Source: CAUZIR01 sp034421295 (lineage in GTDB: Bacteria; Chloroflexota; Dehalococcoidia; Lucifugimonadales; UBA2962). Taken from it: a stretch of DNA of 64,000 bases. Positions 15,947 through 24,614 of this stretch are shown in pieces. The number at the start of each line of letters is the position of its first letter. Position 1 is the first letter of the stretch. The DNA lies in NCBI GenBank assembly GCA_034421295.1, contig DAOUKM010000019.1, positions 1-64,000 of the forward strand, read 5' to 3'. A model generated the notes under the pieces. The model saw only the letters and a list, made by a program, of their open reading frames with translations. It did not search any database and had not been told where the DNA came from. Made by a program: the position numbers and the translations under genes.

Positions 15947-18900
15947 ATGAATCTAGCCGGGACTTCGATGGAGGACATTTCCTACCAGTACTACGTGACG
16001 GAAAGCGTGGGGGAGCAGTTCGCTCTGAGCCACACACCGACCGCCATATTACGCGAGTTGGTTCAGAACGAGTACGACTCGGGAGGTCAAGAGCTCGGCG
16101 TCCACTTCGGTAGCGAACGACTGATCATCACAGGAGACGGAGACTCCATCGACGCGGGCGGATGGGAGCGGCTCCGGGTGATGCTGGGCACTGGATGGGT
16201 CCCCAACTCGGACACCTACATAGAGCCCAAAAAGAGCAGCATTGGTTCAAAAAACTTCGGACTCAGGTCACTATTCACGGTCGGCGACGAGATAAGTTTG
16301 TACTCTGGCGGGAAGTGGTCAGCCCTCAACTGGCGGCGAGGTTCCACTTACCCACCGAGGGAAACGGCCGATTCGCCCCAAAGTGGAGTTCGAATCGAAG
16401 TTTCGTACCGTCCCACTAAAGCGGGGAAACTCGAACCCTTCACTCCCACCAGGCGAAGCGCGTGGGTCCGGGAGATAGGGGATTCGCTGGCAGAGACGCT
16501 GATCAAGCTCGCCCATCCTGGCCGGTCACGGAGCCTACACCGAGTCATCCTTCGGACTGATGACATGCCGGACGTCTCATGGACCCAGCGAGCCAGGGAG
16601 GATCGGACATCGACCAGAGGGATAAGAGTAATTCGGCGGCAGGCCCTGCAGGAAAGCGCCGGCCATCGGAAAAGGGTCGTTGAACTGGAGTACCAAGCAC
16701 GGGTTCAGATTCCCGAATCGCTTCGAGCGAAGGACTATCCCTCGTATTACAGAATCAACCGAAGCAGAATGTGGATCGGAGTGTCACTCAGGCTTTACAG
16801 AGGACGCCCTGACATGAGCTCACCCGGATTGGTGTACTACCCGCTTGGCGCCCCCTTGGCCAGAACCGGCAACCTTGTGAGCCTCAACGCACCATTTGAG
16901 ATGGACACCACCCGAGCGAATATAGTGTCCCCCTCCTCCAGCTCATGGAACGAGTGGCTCGTTCAAGAGCTGGTTGACCTAACTACTAGGCTGCTAACAA
17001 CGGACTGGTACGAGCGTTTAGGTGCGGGCGCTTACCTTGCCCTTGAGGCTGGAGAGCGTGACCCTAGCAGCCGCTTGGTTGAGGCCTACGCCGACGCGGT
17101 CGTGGATCACCTACGTAGCGAGAGGGTCTGGCCGAGCCGCGGGAGAAACAGAAATAAAGTCGCGTTCGTCTCGGCCGATACTCTGGCTCTACCCGACGGG
17201 ACGGAGTTCGACGGGTTCCTAAAGCCTGACCTCTACCTTGACGGTAATCTTGCAATGAACGCTAGGATAGCTAGGTTGTCGTCCCTCTGTGGTGCAAAGC
17301 GCTTCGGCCCAGATTCACTGGTAAGGATGAGGTGCGCCGGAGAGGACGCAGGTCATCTTCTCACGCGGCCCCGGGATCAAGGTAGCTGGTACTTCACCAA
17401 CTTCGACCGAATGATTCGCGACCTCTCTACGCAGATCAAGTTTGCGCAAGCCCTTGACAGGATACGGCTATCGGGGAATCACAAGGAGGATCTGTTCAAT
17501 TCGCCTACGACCTTGGCAGCTGATGGCAGTCTTCACGCTCTCTCGGAGTTGTACCTAGTACTTCCTGACGCTTGGGAGGCTTGCCCTCTGCCGCCACACC
17601 AACGACTTCACCCTGAGCTGGTCGCGTTCAAACACCTTCGAGGCCTCTCGACTAAGTACGACATGACCACTTGGATCAAGGCGACCGCTCGTCGGGCGCA
17701 GGAGGGCAAAGCGACTGACGAAGAGCGACGGGCGCTGATGAACGTCATCCTCGCCCGTAGAGGTAATTTCGACGCCGGGACGAGGAGCCTACTGCGCAAG
17801 TCACCCGTCTTGACTGACCACCGTGGCCTTTGGGTTGAACCTAGGAAGATCACAATTCGCCAAGCCAGGGGTGCTCGTACACTCGCGGAAGTCCTTAGCT
17901 TCCCCGCGAGGTCATATGCCAAGGACTCCGAACTCCGCCGTCGGCTGTCGTTTCGTACCAAACTGGACGGCGAAGACTTGGTCAATCTGGCCGAGCGGGT
18001 CAGCACGCATCCTGAATCGGCGAACAGCTTCGAGGGAGCCTTACTGAAGCACCATGGCCTTATTAAGCCAAGCCAGTGGCGACGCTTGAGGGAGCTTGCC
18101 TGCCTGAGAAGTTCGGACGGCACCCTGAAGTCACCTCAGGTTCTCTACGTTAGAACGCGCGGCGTTTTCAAGTTGCTCGGTGAAGCCGTCACGTACGTAG
18201 AGGGGCTCAACAGAGCCTTGCAGGAGAAGATGGGATGTAACGTTCTTCCCCGCTCCTCGGACATCGTCGCGGCCATCCATCAGAATCGGCAGTCTGACAA
18301 CCCCACGGCGGACACGCTCTACGTTGCCCTCCTTGAGGCTATCAGGAGGGAGCGTCGACCGATTACCACGTACACCGATGAAGACATAGTTTGGACTCCG
18401 CTAGGCTATGTCTCGCCTTCGAAGACGCTGGTGAGTTCCAGCCACGCGGGACTGTTCGCCGGTGCTGTCCCCGTAGCTAGGCCTCGGTCCGAGAAGGCGA
18501 CTAGTGCGTTGAGAAGACTCGGTTGCAGGACTCGCCCAACTTCAGCGGATTGGGTGCGGCTGATCGCCTCAATCAGCCGATCCGTTGGAACTGATGGAAT
18601 CGTGTCAAACACAGACCGGTCTCGTCTTCTCCGTGCGTACGCCGAACTCCGAAGTGGCATTCCCGATGAGCCAGAACTGAACGGACGGTCCTTCATCCTA
18701 GGTCGAGACGGACGCCTACATGACCCTAGCCACGCGTTCGTTGACGATTACCCACAGTTAGCAGAACGGCTTGGTGCGGCCGTGCTAATCGCGGAAGATC
18801 TTGGCCAAGGAGCCTTGAGCTTCTACGATTCGTGTGGGGTGAAGAGGCTTAGCGATGCAGCAATCCTCTCACGCACCCAGATCGGCAATCAGCGGGAAGA

Positions 18901-20074
18901 GCCGAAAAGGATAGGCGCTACAAAGACTAGAAGGCAACTCGACTCAGGCATTTTCCGATCAGCTCTTTCGGCGCTGATCAACCGCGAAGTCTCAGAAAGG
19001 CCCGGGGTTGGTGCAGCCCCTCTACAAGCCAGCCATCTGCCAAGAATTGAATCGCTGGTCTTCGTCGACGCCATTTCGCATGAATACCAACTGGGCGACG
19101 TTAGCGCGACGATTCAAGCCCGACACCTTTGGAAACGCGGAACTCTCTACGTCGTCTCGCCACAGTCCCGGACAGCTTTTCGCGACACCGTGTCGTACGC
19201 TCTTGCAGAGGCCACAACTGGCTCAACTGGGAACGCCAGAATGTTCGTCTCAGCGATCTATCGGCTGCTTGAGTGCAACTCAAGCGAGGAGATTGCTGAC
19301 TTTCTGGCGTACCGGGGCATAACCTGGCAGATGAATCTGCCCTTTGAAGCTTGGGCAATGGATGGAGAGGCGGACTGGGACGAGGAGGACCAGCAACCCG
19401 ATAGTGAATCGATTGCTGGGCGGATCGGGGACTCTTTGTCCGCGAACCTCCTTAGGCGAGCCAACAGCGCCCCGACAGATCCGTCTCGTCCGTCTGGCAA
19501 GCCCTACACCACCGGCCCGGAGCCGGTGAGCCGGGAACTACCACCGATCGAAGAAGTCGTGGCACAGGTGGTCACTCCTGTCGGTACGCACATGCTAACT
19601 ACAGGGGTGGGTGGCACGGGTGGTGGAGGCGGTGGTGGTGGCTTGTCGCCGCGCGATCCAGAGTGGGACCGCCTCCTCGGTGAACGGGGCGAGGAGCTTG
19701 TTTACCTGAGCGAGCTTGAGAGGGTCCGTGACGCAGGATACGAGTTTCCAGAGTCACATGTCATCTGGGTCAGTCGTGACGACCCGACGGCAGATCACGA
19801 CATTCGCTCAGTTGGGGAGAGCGGGGCCAAGCTGTGGATTGAAGTGAAGTCGACGTCTGGTTCGGACGGCACATTTGACTGGCCGGAGTCCGAGGTTGCC
19901 AGGGCCATGGCGGAGCGGGAGCACTACGTTCTGTGTCGGGTATATTGCGTTGACGGCAATAACCCACTCATAAAGCGTTTCCACGATCCACTGTCCATGA
20001 TTGAATCGGGGCAGATGAGGCTTGGCTTGGGATCGGTCCGTGCCCAGGTAGAGTCAGCCGAAACCACTCAGTAG
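15947..20074 (+). CDS. Sacsin/HSP90-like GHKL ATPase with C-terminal DUF3883
   Basis: This 1375-residue protein begins with a GHKL ATP-binding fold. It has the N-box helix ELVQNEYDSGG near residue 37, a G-D-G stretch near 63, and the lid motif SIGSKNFGLRSLF near 103. The long centre (about 200-1210) shows no recognisable domain. A glycine-rich linker (near 1221-1232) leads to a DUF3883 (NOV_C) domain at about 1240-1370, with LGERGEELVYLSEL and the nuclease-like core WIEVKST. DUF3883 resembles PD-(D/E)XK nucleases and recurs in defence proteins. The same domain ends the helicase encoded next, suggesting a common partner or target. GAGGG at 15932 supports ATG at 15947; ATG at 15968 is an alternative. 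It is the first large gene of the island locus. Confidence 0.85.
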   Translation: MNLAGTSMEDISYQYYVTESVGEQFALSHTPTAILRELVQNEYDSGGQELGVHFGSERLIITGDGDSIDAGGWERLRVMLGTGWVPNSDTYIEPKKSSIGSKNFGLRSLFTVGDEISLYSGGKWSALNWRRGSTYPPRETADSPQSGVRIEVSYRPTKAGKLEPFTPTRRSAWVREIGDSLAETLIKLAHPGRSRSLHRVILRTDDMPDVSWTQRAREDRTSTRGIRVIRRQALQESAGHRKRVVELEYQARVQIPESLRAKDYPSYYRINRSRMWIGVSLRLYRGRPDMSSPGLVYYPLGAPLARTGNLVSLNAPFEMDTTRANIVSPSSSSWNEWLVQELVDLTTRLLTTDWYERLGAGAYLALEAGERDPSSRLVEAYADAVVDHLRSERVWPSRGRNRNKVAFVSADTLALPDGTEFDGFLKPDLYLDGNLAMNARIARLSSLCGAKRFGPDSLVRMRCAGEDAGHLLTRPRDQGSWYFTNFDRMIRDLSTQIKFAQALDRIRLSGNHKEDLFNSPTTLAADGSLHALSELYLVLPDAWEACPLPPHQRLHPELVAFKHLRGLSTKYDMTTWIKATARRAQEGKATDEERRALMNVILARRGNFDAGTRSLLRKSPVLTDHRGLWVEPRKITIRQARGARTLAEVLSFPARSYAKDSELRRRLSFRTKLDGEDLVNLAERVSTHPESANSFEGALLKHHGLIKPSQWRRLRELACLRSSDGTLKSPQVLYVRTRGVFKLLGEAVTYVEGLNRALQEKMGCNVLPRSSDIVAAIHQNRQSDNPTADTLYVALLEAIRRERRPITTYTDEDIVWTPLGYVSPSKTLVSSSHAGLFAGAVPVARPRSEKATSALRRLGCRTRPTSADWVRLIASISRSVGTDGIVSNTDRSRLLRAYAELRSGIPDEPELNGRSFILGRDGRLHDPSHAFVDDYPQLAERLGAAVLIAEDLGQGALSFYDSCGVKRLSDAAILSRTQIGNQREEPKRIGATKTRRQLDSGIFRSALSALINREVSERPGVGAAPLQASHLPRIESLVFVDAISHEYQLGDVSATIQARHLWKRGTLYVVSPQSRTAFRDTVSYALAEATTGSTGNARMFVSAIYRLLECNSSEEIADFLAYRGITWQMNLPFEAWAMDGEADWDEEDQQPDSESIAGRIGDSLSANLLRRANSAPTDPSRPSGKPYTTGPEPVSRELPPIEEVVAQVVTPVGTHMLTTGVGGTGGGGGGGGLSPRDPEWDRLLGERGEELVYLSELERVRDAGYEFPESHVIWVSRDDPTADHDIRSVGESGAKLWIEVKSTSGSDGTFDWPESEVARAMAEREHYVLCRVYCVDGNNPLIKRFHDPLSMIESGQMRLGLGSVRAQVESAETTQ

Positions 20075-20254
20075 AGCAAACCCAGACAACTCGTGGGCAG
20101 ACGGCAGGCTACTTCTTCAATCCACGCAAAGTCCGAGTTCCCTTCAACAGGTGGTGCCAAGATTGATTGCTCACGAGTAGATCGGTTTCGTCAGGCCGGA
20201 TAGGTCTGGCTGGTCGCGAAAAAGCTCCAGAGTTCGCTTGCCATCGAGGGCGAA

Positions 20255-20563
20255 TTGCCCGAGGACGGGCTTTCCGCATTTCGCGACGAAGGCGACGACC
20301 TAATGATGGCGCTTGCAAGGAAGATCGTCAGCGGGGATGCGGATGAGGCCGAGACTCTGGAGGAGGTCTTCGCACAGGATAGGCACGTAGAAAGCGGGGC
20401 CGAGGAGCTGCTGGTGGACGCGGGCTGGAGACCGGTCGAGGTCGATCAGGAGTCCGCCGACGTCAACGGCAACGGTCATCACGACGCACTGGAGCCGACC
20501 GTTGAGGTGGTGCGGCGCATCGGTAAACACGGCAATGGTCACGACGAGGATCCCGACGAGTAG
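20255..20563 (+). CDS. Small acidic protein, doubtful
   Basis: A 102-codon frame with TTG start gives a very acidic product (helical LARKIVSGDADEAETLEEVF, Asn-Gly-rich tail). Third positions are GC-biased as in real genes of the window, whereas the overlapping 146-codon antisense frame shows the mirror pattern. No family is recognised and no strong ribosome-binding site is seen. Confidence 0.3.
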   Translation: MPEDGLSAFRDEGDDLMMALARKIVSGDADEAETLEEVFAQDRHVESGAEELLVDAGWRPVEVDQESADVNGNGHHDALEPTVEVVRRIGKHGNGHDEDPDE

Positions 20564-20593
20564 CATCGGTCTCAGCCCTCGTGGGCCGATTTT

Positions 20594-20713
20594 ATGGCGG
20601 CAGGGCCGACCACGCCGAAGCGCCGCAAGGGCAAGCTTCAGCCCGCATCCATGTCCATGTTCGAGTGGGCGCAGGAGGTTGCGCGGGACCCGGCTCCTGC
20701 CCGGCGCCTCTAG
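20594..20713 (+). CDS. Very small basic protein, doubtful
   Basis: A 39-codon frame from ATG at 20594 reads MAAGPTTPKRRKGKLQPAS followed by MFEWAQEVARD. A basic N-terminus followed by an S-x-FEWA helix resembles short conserved hypothetical proteins I have seen in other genomes, but I cannot name the family. It may equally be the surviving tail of a larger lost gene. Confidence 0.3.
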   Translation: MAAGPTTPKRRKGKLQPASMSMFEWAQEVARDPAPARRL

Positions 20714-20880
20714 CAGCATTCCGACGTGGACCCTATCCAATGAGGGTCATACACGAACTTCGGCGCGGAAGCTAATACCTGAAATGGATCAAAAGGACAG
20801 CCGGTCTGCGATAACGGAAGAGGCCGCAGCCAAATATCAAACGCAATGTGGACGCAGCCATAAATTACAGATGTTGCATA

Positions 20881-20889
20881 TGCTATACT
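20881..20889 (+). promoter_or_regulatory. Extended -10 promoter element upstream of the SNF2 helicase gene
   Basis: TGCTATACT matches the extended -10 consensus (TGnTATAAT) with one mismatch and lies 47 bases before the ATG at 20936. No good -35 hexamer is seen, which is normal for extended -10 promoters. The encoded protein has its own XRE-type helix-turn-helix, so autoregulation at this site is possible. Confidence 0.4.
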
Positions 20890-20935
20890 GCCTATTGGGC
20901 ATCACCCGATGTGGTGGTGCAGTACCTGTGTGATC

Positions 20936-23900
20936 ATGCCATCGATTACTTCCATAGAACTGCCGAGTGACTTTCCTCAGCGCGTAAGGAACGCTAGGGA
21001 GGTGATGGGACTGACCCAGGCTCAGTTCGCCGAACTCGTTGGTGTCTCCTACGCCACAGTCAACCGCTGGGAGAACAGGCAGTCCCGTCCCAACAATTTG
21101 GCATGGACGCGCTTCCTCCAGTTAGAGAGTTCCGTTGACAGGGCGGAGCCAACCCCGACCACTCCCGCCGACCATCCCCCGTCGAGCCACGTTCTAGACT
21201 TCTCTGCCGACCCCGACGCCGTCTCAGCTCTTGCTGAGGCTCATCGGCTCACGTACGGACACCTATTTAACTCGGCGTTCGCCATCGAGACCTCGTTGAT
21301 AGACCCGCTCCCGCATCAGCGGATCGCCGTCTATCACCGCATGCTCAATCAGTCTCCGCTCCGCTTTCTGCTAGCTGACGACGCGGGAGCCGGCAAGACG
21401 ATCATGACCGGTCTCTATGTTCGGGAAATGCTGTCCAGGCGTCTCATCCGGCGAGTGCTGATAATCCCGCCAGCCGGATTGGTTGGCAATTGGGAACGGG
21501 AGATGCGGCAACTCTTTCGCCTGAAGTTTCGCGTAGTCGGGGGAACAAATGCCCGCGCAGGCAATCCTTTCACAAGCCCAGGGAGTGAACTCGTCATAGT
21601 GAGCCTCGACACCTTGGCCGGAGAGCGCATGTTCGGTCATCTTAAGAATGACGAGACCGAGGCCTACGACCTAGTCGTCTTCGATGAGGCTCACAAGCTG
21701 TCGGCGAATCGCCAGCCGGACTTCCGAGTACGCAAGACTGACCGGTACAAACTCGCCGAGGCGATTGCCGGCGTCGATGTGGACGACGAGCGTTGGGCAC
21801 TCCCATGGTCGGCACACCATTTGCTCCTGCTTACCGCGACGCCCCACATGGGCAGGGACTATCCCTACTATTGCCTGTGGCGTCTGCTGCTTCCCGACGC
21901 CCTGCAAACGTTCGACGCCTTCACTAGATTTCCGGCACAGTCGCGTCAGAAACACTTCGTGCGCCGAACCAAGGAGGAGATGGTTCACTTCGATGAAACG
22001 CCGCTCTATCCCCAGCGAAACTGCGACACACTCAGCTATGCACTGACGCAGGGTGCGGACAGCGAACAGGAACTTTACAACGAGACGACCGAATATATTC
22101 AGGGCTACTACAACCGTGCCCGTATCCTGAACAGGTCTGCCGCACGACTGGCGATGAGCGTCTTTCAGCGCCGTCTCGCCAGCTCCACGTACGCATTGAT
22201 GCGCTCCTTCGAGAGGCGTAGTGAGAAGCTTGAAGCGATGATAGACGACTTTAGGAGCGGTCGGCTCACTGAGGGCCAGTTAGACCGACAACAGCGGCAG
22301 CTTGGTGGCCTAGACGACCCCTTTGAAACGAAGACTGCCGACGAGGACGCACTGGGGGACGATGAAGGAGAACAGAACGAGACCTTTGAGGACCGGGCCC
22401 TGGGAGGCACCGTGGCGGTAAATCTCGCGGAGCTCGAGGCCGAGCGACTAAAGATCGAAGACCTACTCAGTAAGGCACGGGACCTGATGAACCGTGGCGA
22501 AGAGTCCAAATTCGAGAAACTCCGTGAGGTGCTTCGAGACCCGACATACTCCGATCAGAAGCTCATCATCTTCACCGAGCACCGCGACACCGCCAGCTTC
22601 CTTGTGCGCAGGCTAGAAGGTCTTGGTTTCACTGGTCAGATCGCGTCGATCCACGGCGGTATGGACTACCAGGAGCGTGAAAGGCAGGTCGAGTTCTTCC
22701 GTCAGCCGGCGAGCGATGGCGGTGCCAACTATCTCGTCGCGACCGACGCCGCTGGAGAGGGTATCAACCTCCAGTTCTGCTGGCTCATGGTCAACTACGA
22801 CATCCCGTGGAACCCCGCCCGCCTCGAGCAGCGGATGGGCCGTATCCACCGGTACGGTCAAGCCCATGATCCCGTCATCATCTTGAACCTGGTCGCGGCT
22901 GGTACCCGTGAGGGCCGCGTAATGAAGACGTTGCTCGGCAAACTCGAATCCATCCGCAGGGAGCTCAAGTCCGACAAGGTATTCGACGTCATCGGGCGCC
23001 TGTTCCAGGGCATATCCATGAAGGACTACCTCGACCATGCGGTCGCTGGCGGAGAATCGGAGGCGATTGTTCGACTGGATGGAACCCTCACACAGGAGCA
23101 AGTGCTCGCCCTCAGAGACAAGGACAGGTCCCTGTATGGAGAAGGCGGGGAGGTCCGTCGGGAGCTGAAGGATCTGAAGGAGGAAACGGAGCAGGAGACC
23201 TATCGCCGACTGATTCCTGGCTATGTGCGCCGGTTCGTCGACAAGTCTGCGCCGCTGCTGGACCTGAGGATTGAAGGGGACTTGGAGACAACCTTCACCC
23301 TAGCTCCCCAACGGGCGGGCGCCATCGACCCACTACTGACTTTGCTAGAGAGTTATCCCGACGAGGCTAGGGACCGATTGACCGTATACAGACCGGAAGG
23401 CCGTCGGGACGCGGTATGGCTCCATCCGGGCGAGCCTGTATTTGATGGCATCTCAGAATCCGTCATCCACCGCTACAGGACTGTCGGGTCGAGAGGCGCC
23501 GTCTTCGTCGACCCTTATGCATCCCAGCCCTATCTCTTCCATATAGCACTAGTCTCAGTGGCGAGGGGACCGACTAGGGGTGAGCGAGGCTCGATCGCTG
23601 GAACGGATGCGACGATCCTAGATTCGCAGCTGGTGGGGCTGCGTCAGACGGAGGATGGAGCGATTGAGGAGTGCCCAGTAGAGCACCTGCTCTTGCTTAG
23701 TGGAGCCAGGGACTTCGCGCCGGGACAGGTGCCGATTGCCGCCCTGGCCCGGAGGCTGGTCACCGATGCCGCCACATTCGCTCGCGACGCCGTGGTCGGG
23801 CGTCTCGTGCAGTCACATCAAAGAAAGATCGTCGAAGAGTTGCCCTCCCGGTTGGAGTTCGTCAACAGAGGGTTCGACTTCCAAGCCGCCGAACTCGCTG

Positions 23901-24526
23901 CCGCCCGTGCTCGCTTGACCGGCAAGACGAGGTCCGGCGTTCCAGGCGCCAGAATCGATCTCGCCAGAGTCAAAGCACGGCAGCGAGGTCTTACTGCGAC
24001 TCGGGCGCGTTGTCTCGCCGAGTTGCGTTCGGAGCCGGAGAGTGTTCGACCCGGCGAGTTTGAGTTCCTCGTCCACGCTCTAGTAGTGCCCGCGCAGGAT
24101 CCGGAGGAAGTCGAGCATTTCGACGCAGAGGTGCAGGCGGTCGCCATGGGCGTCGCGGCCTCGTGGGAGGAACAGCTAGGCGCGGCCGTAAAGGACGTGT
24201 CGCGTCCCGCCCTAGCACGCCGCGCCGGACTACCCGACTGGCCGGGCTTCGACCTTCTGTCGCTTCATCCCAGCGCCGAGCGCCGGGCCATAGAGGTCAA
24301 GGGTCGCGCCGGTTCCGGCAGCGTCTCGATGAGCGACAATGAATGGGCCAAGGCATGCAACCTCCGTAGTGGCTACTGGCTATACGTGGTGTTCGACTGT
24401 GCGACCCCCCACCCACGCGTAGTCCGAGTGCAAGACCCCTTTGGCAAGCTGATCGTCCGTGGTCGAGAGTCGGTTGCCTACGTCATATCTGCCGGGGAGT
24501 TGATCGAGGCTGCCGAGCCATCCTGA
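20936..24526 (+). CDS. SNF2-family helicase with N-terminal XRE HTH and C-terminal DUF3883
   Basis: The 1196-residue protein has three parts. Residues about 8-60 form an XRE helix-turn-helix (VRNAREVMGLTQAQFAELVG, then NRWENRQSRP). Residues about 120-720 form an SNF2-type DNA translocase with Walker A (DDAGAGKT near 146), DEAH (VVFDEAHKLS near 248) and the second lobe with TDAAGEGINLQ and R-x-x-RIHRYGQ near 602-642. Residues about 1100-1180 form a DUF3883 domain (GFDLLSL, AIEVKGRA). ATG at 20936 was chosen; the longer frame from 20909 has no site. It is likely the helicase of the Hma-like unit, with the DUF1156 methyltransferase and DUF499 ATPase downstream. DISARM DrmD is the other known SNF2 type, but the DISARM partners are missing. 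The DNA-binding fusion is unusual. Confidence 0.9.
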   Translation: MPSITSIELPSDFPQRVRNAREVMGLTQAQFAELVGVSYATVNRWENRQSRPNNLAWTRFLQLESSVDRAEPTPTTPADHPPSSHVLDFSADPDAVSALAEAHRLTYGHLFNSAFAIETSLIDPLPHQRIAVYHRMLNQSPLRFLLADDAGAGKTIMTGLYVREMLSRRLIRRVLIIPPAGLVGNWEREMRQLFRLKFRVVGGTNARAGNPFTSPGSELVIVSLDTLAGERMFGHLKNDETEAYDLVVFDEAHKLSANRQPDFRVRKTDRYKLAEAIAGVDVDDERWALPWSAHHLLLLTATPHMGRDYPYYCLWRLLLPDALQTFDAFTRFPAQSRQKHFVRRTKEEMVHFDETPLYPQRNCDTLSYALTQGADSEQELYNETTEYIQGYYNRARILNRSAARLAMSVFQRRLASSTYALMRSFERRSEKLEAMIDDFRSGRLTEGQLDRQQRQLGGLDDPFETKTADEDALGDDEGEQNETFEDRALGGTVAVNLAELEAERLKIEDLLSKARDLMNRGEESKFEKLREVLRDPTYSDQKLIIFTEHRDTASFLVRRLEGLGFTGQIASIHGGMDYQERERQVEFFRQPASDGGANYLVATDAAGEGINLQFCWLMVNYDIPWNPARLEQRMGRIHRYGQAHDPVIILNLVAAGTREGRVMKTLLGKLESIRRELKSDKVFDVIGRLFQGISMKDYLDHAVAGGESEAIVRLDGTLTQEQVLALRDKDRSLYGEGGEVRRELKDLKEETEQETYRRLIPGYVRRFVDKSAPLLDLRIEGDLETTFTLAPQRAGAIDPLLTLLESYPDEARDRLTVYRPEGRRDAVWLHPGEPVFDGISESVIHRYRTVGSRGAVFVDPYASQPYLFHIALVSVARGPTRGERGSIAGTDATILDSQLVGLRQTEDGAIEECPVEHLLLLSGARDFAPGQVPIAALARRLVTDAATFARDAVVGRLVQSHQRKIVEELPSRLEFVNRGFDFQAAELAAARARLTGKTRSGVPGARIDLARVKARQRGLTATRARCLAELRSEPESVRPGEFEFLVHALVVPAQDPEEVEHFDAEVQAVAMGVAASWEEQLGAAVKDVSRPALARRAGLPDWPGFDLLSLHPSAERRAIEVKGRAGSGSVSMSDNEWAKACNLRSGYWLYVVFDCATPHPRVVRVQDPFGKLIVRGRESVAYVISAGELIEAAEPS

Positions 24527-24614
24527 GGATGTCGAATTAGGTGTGCTTAGCTCGTCGTATAAGGACCTAAAGTGGAGGTCTCGACAACGGGTTGGTTGAT
24601 GAGGCTTTGACGAA

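Noticed and set aside
20300..20740. A 146-codon minus-strand frame with hydrophobic stretch
   Set aside because: Codon third-position bias favours the opposite strand, and no ribosome-binding site or motif supports it.
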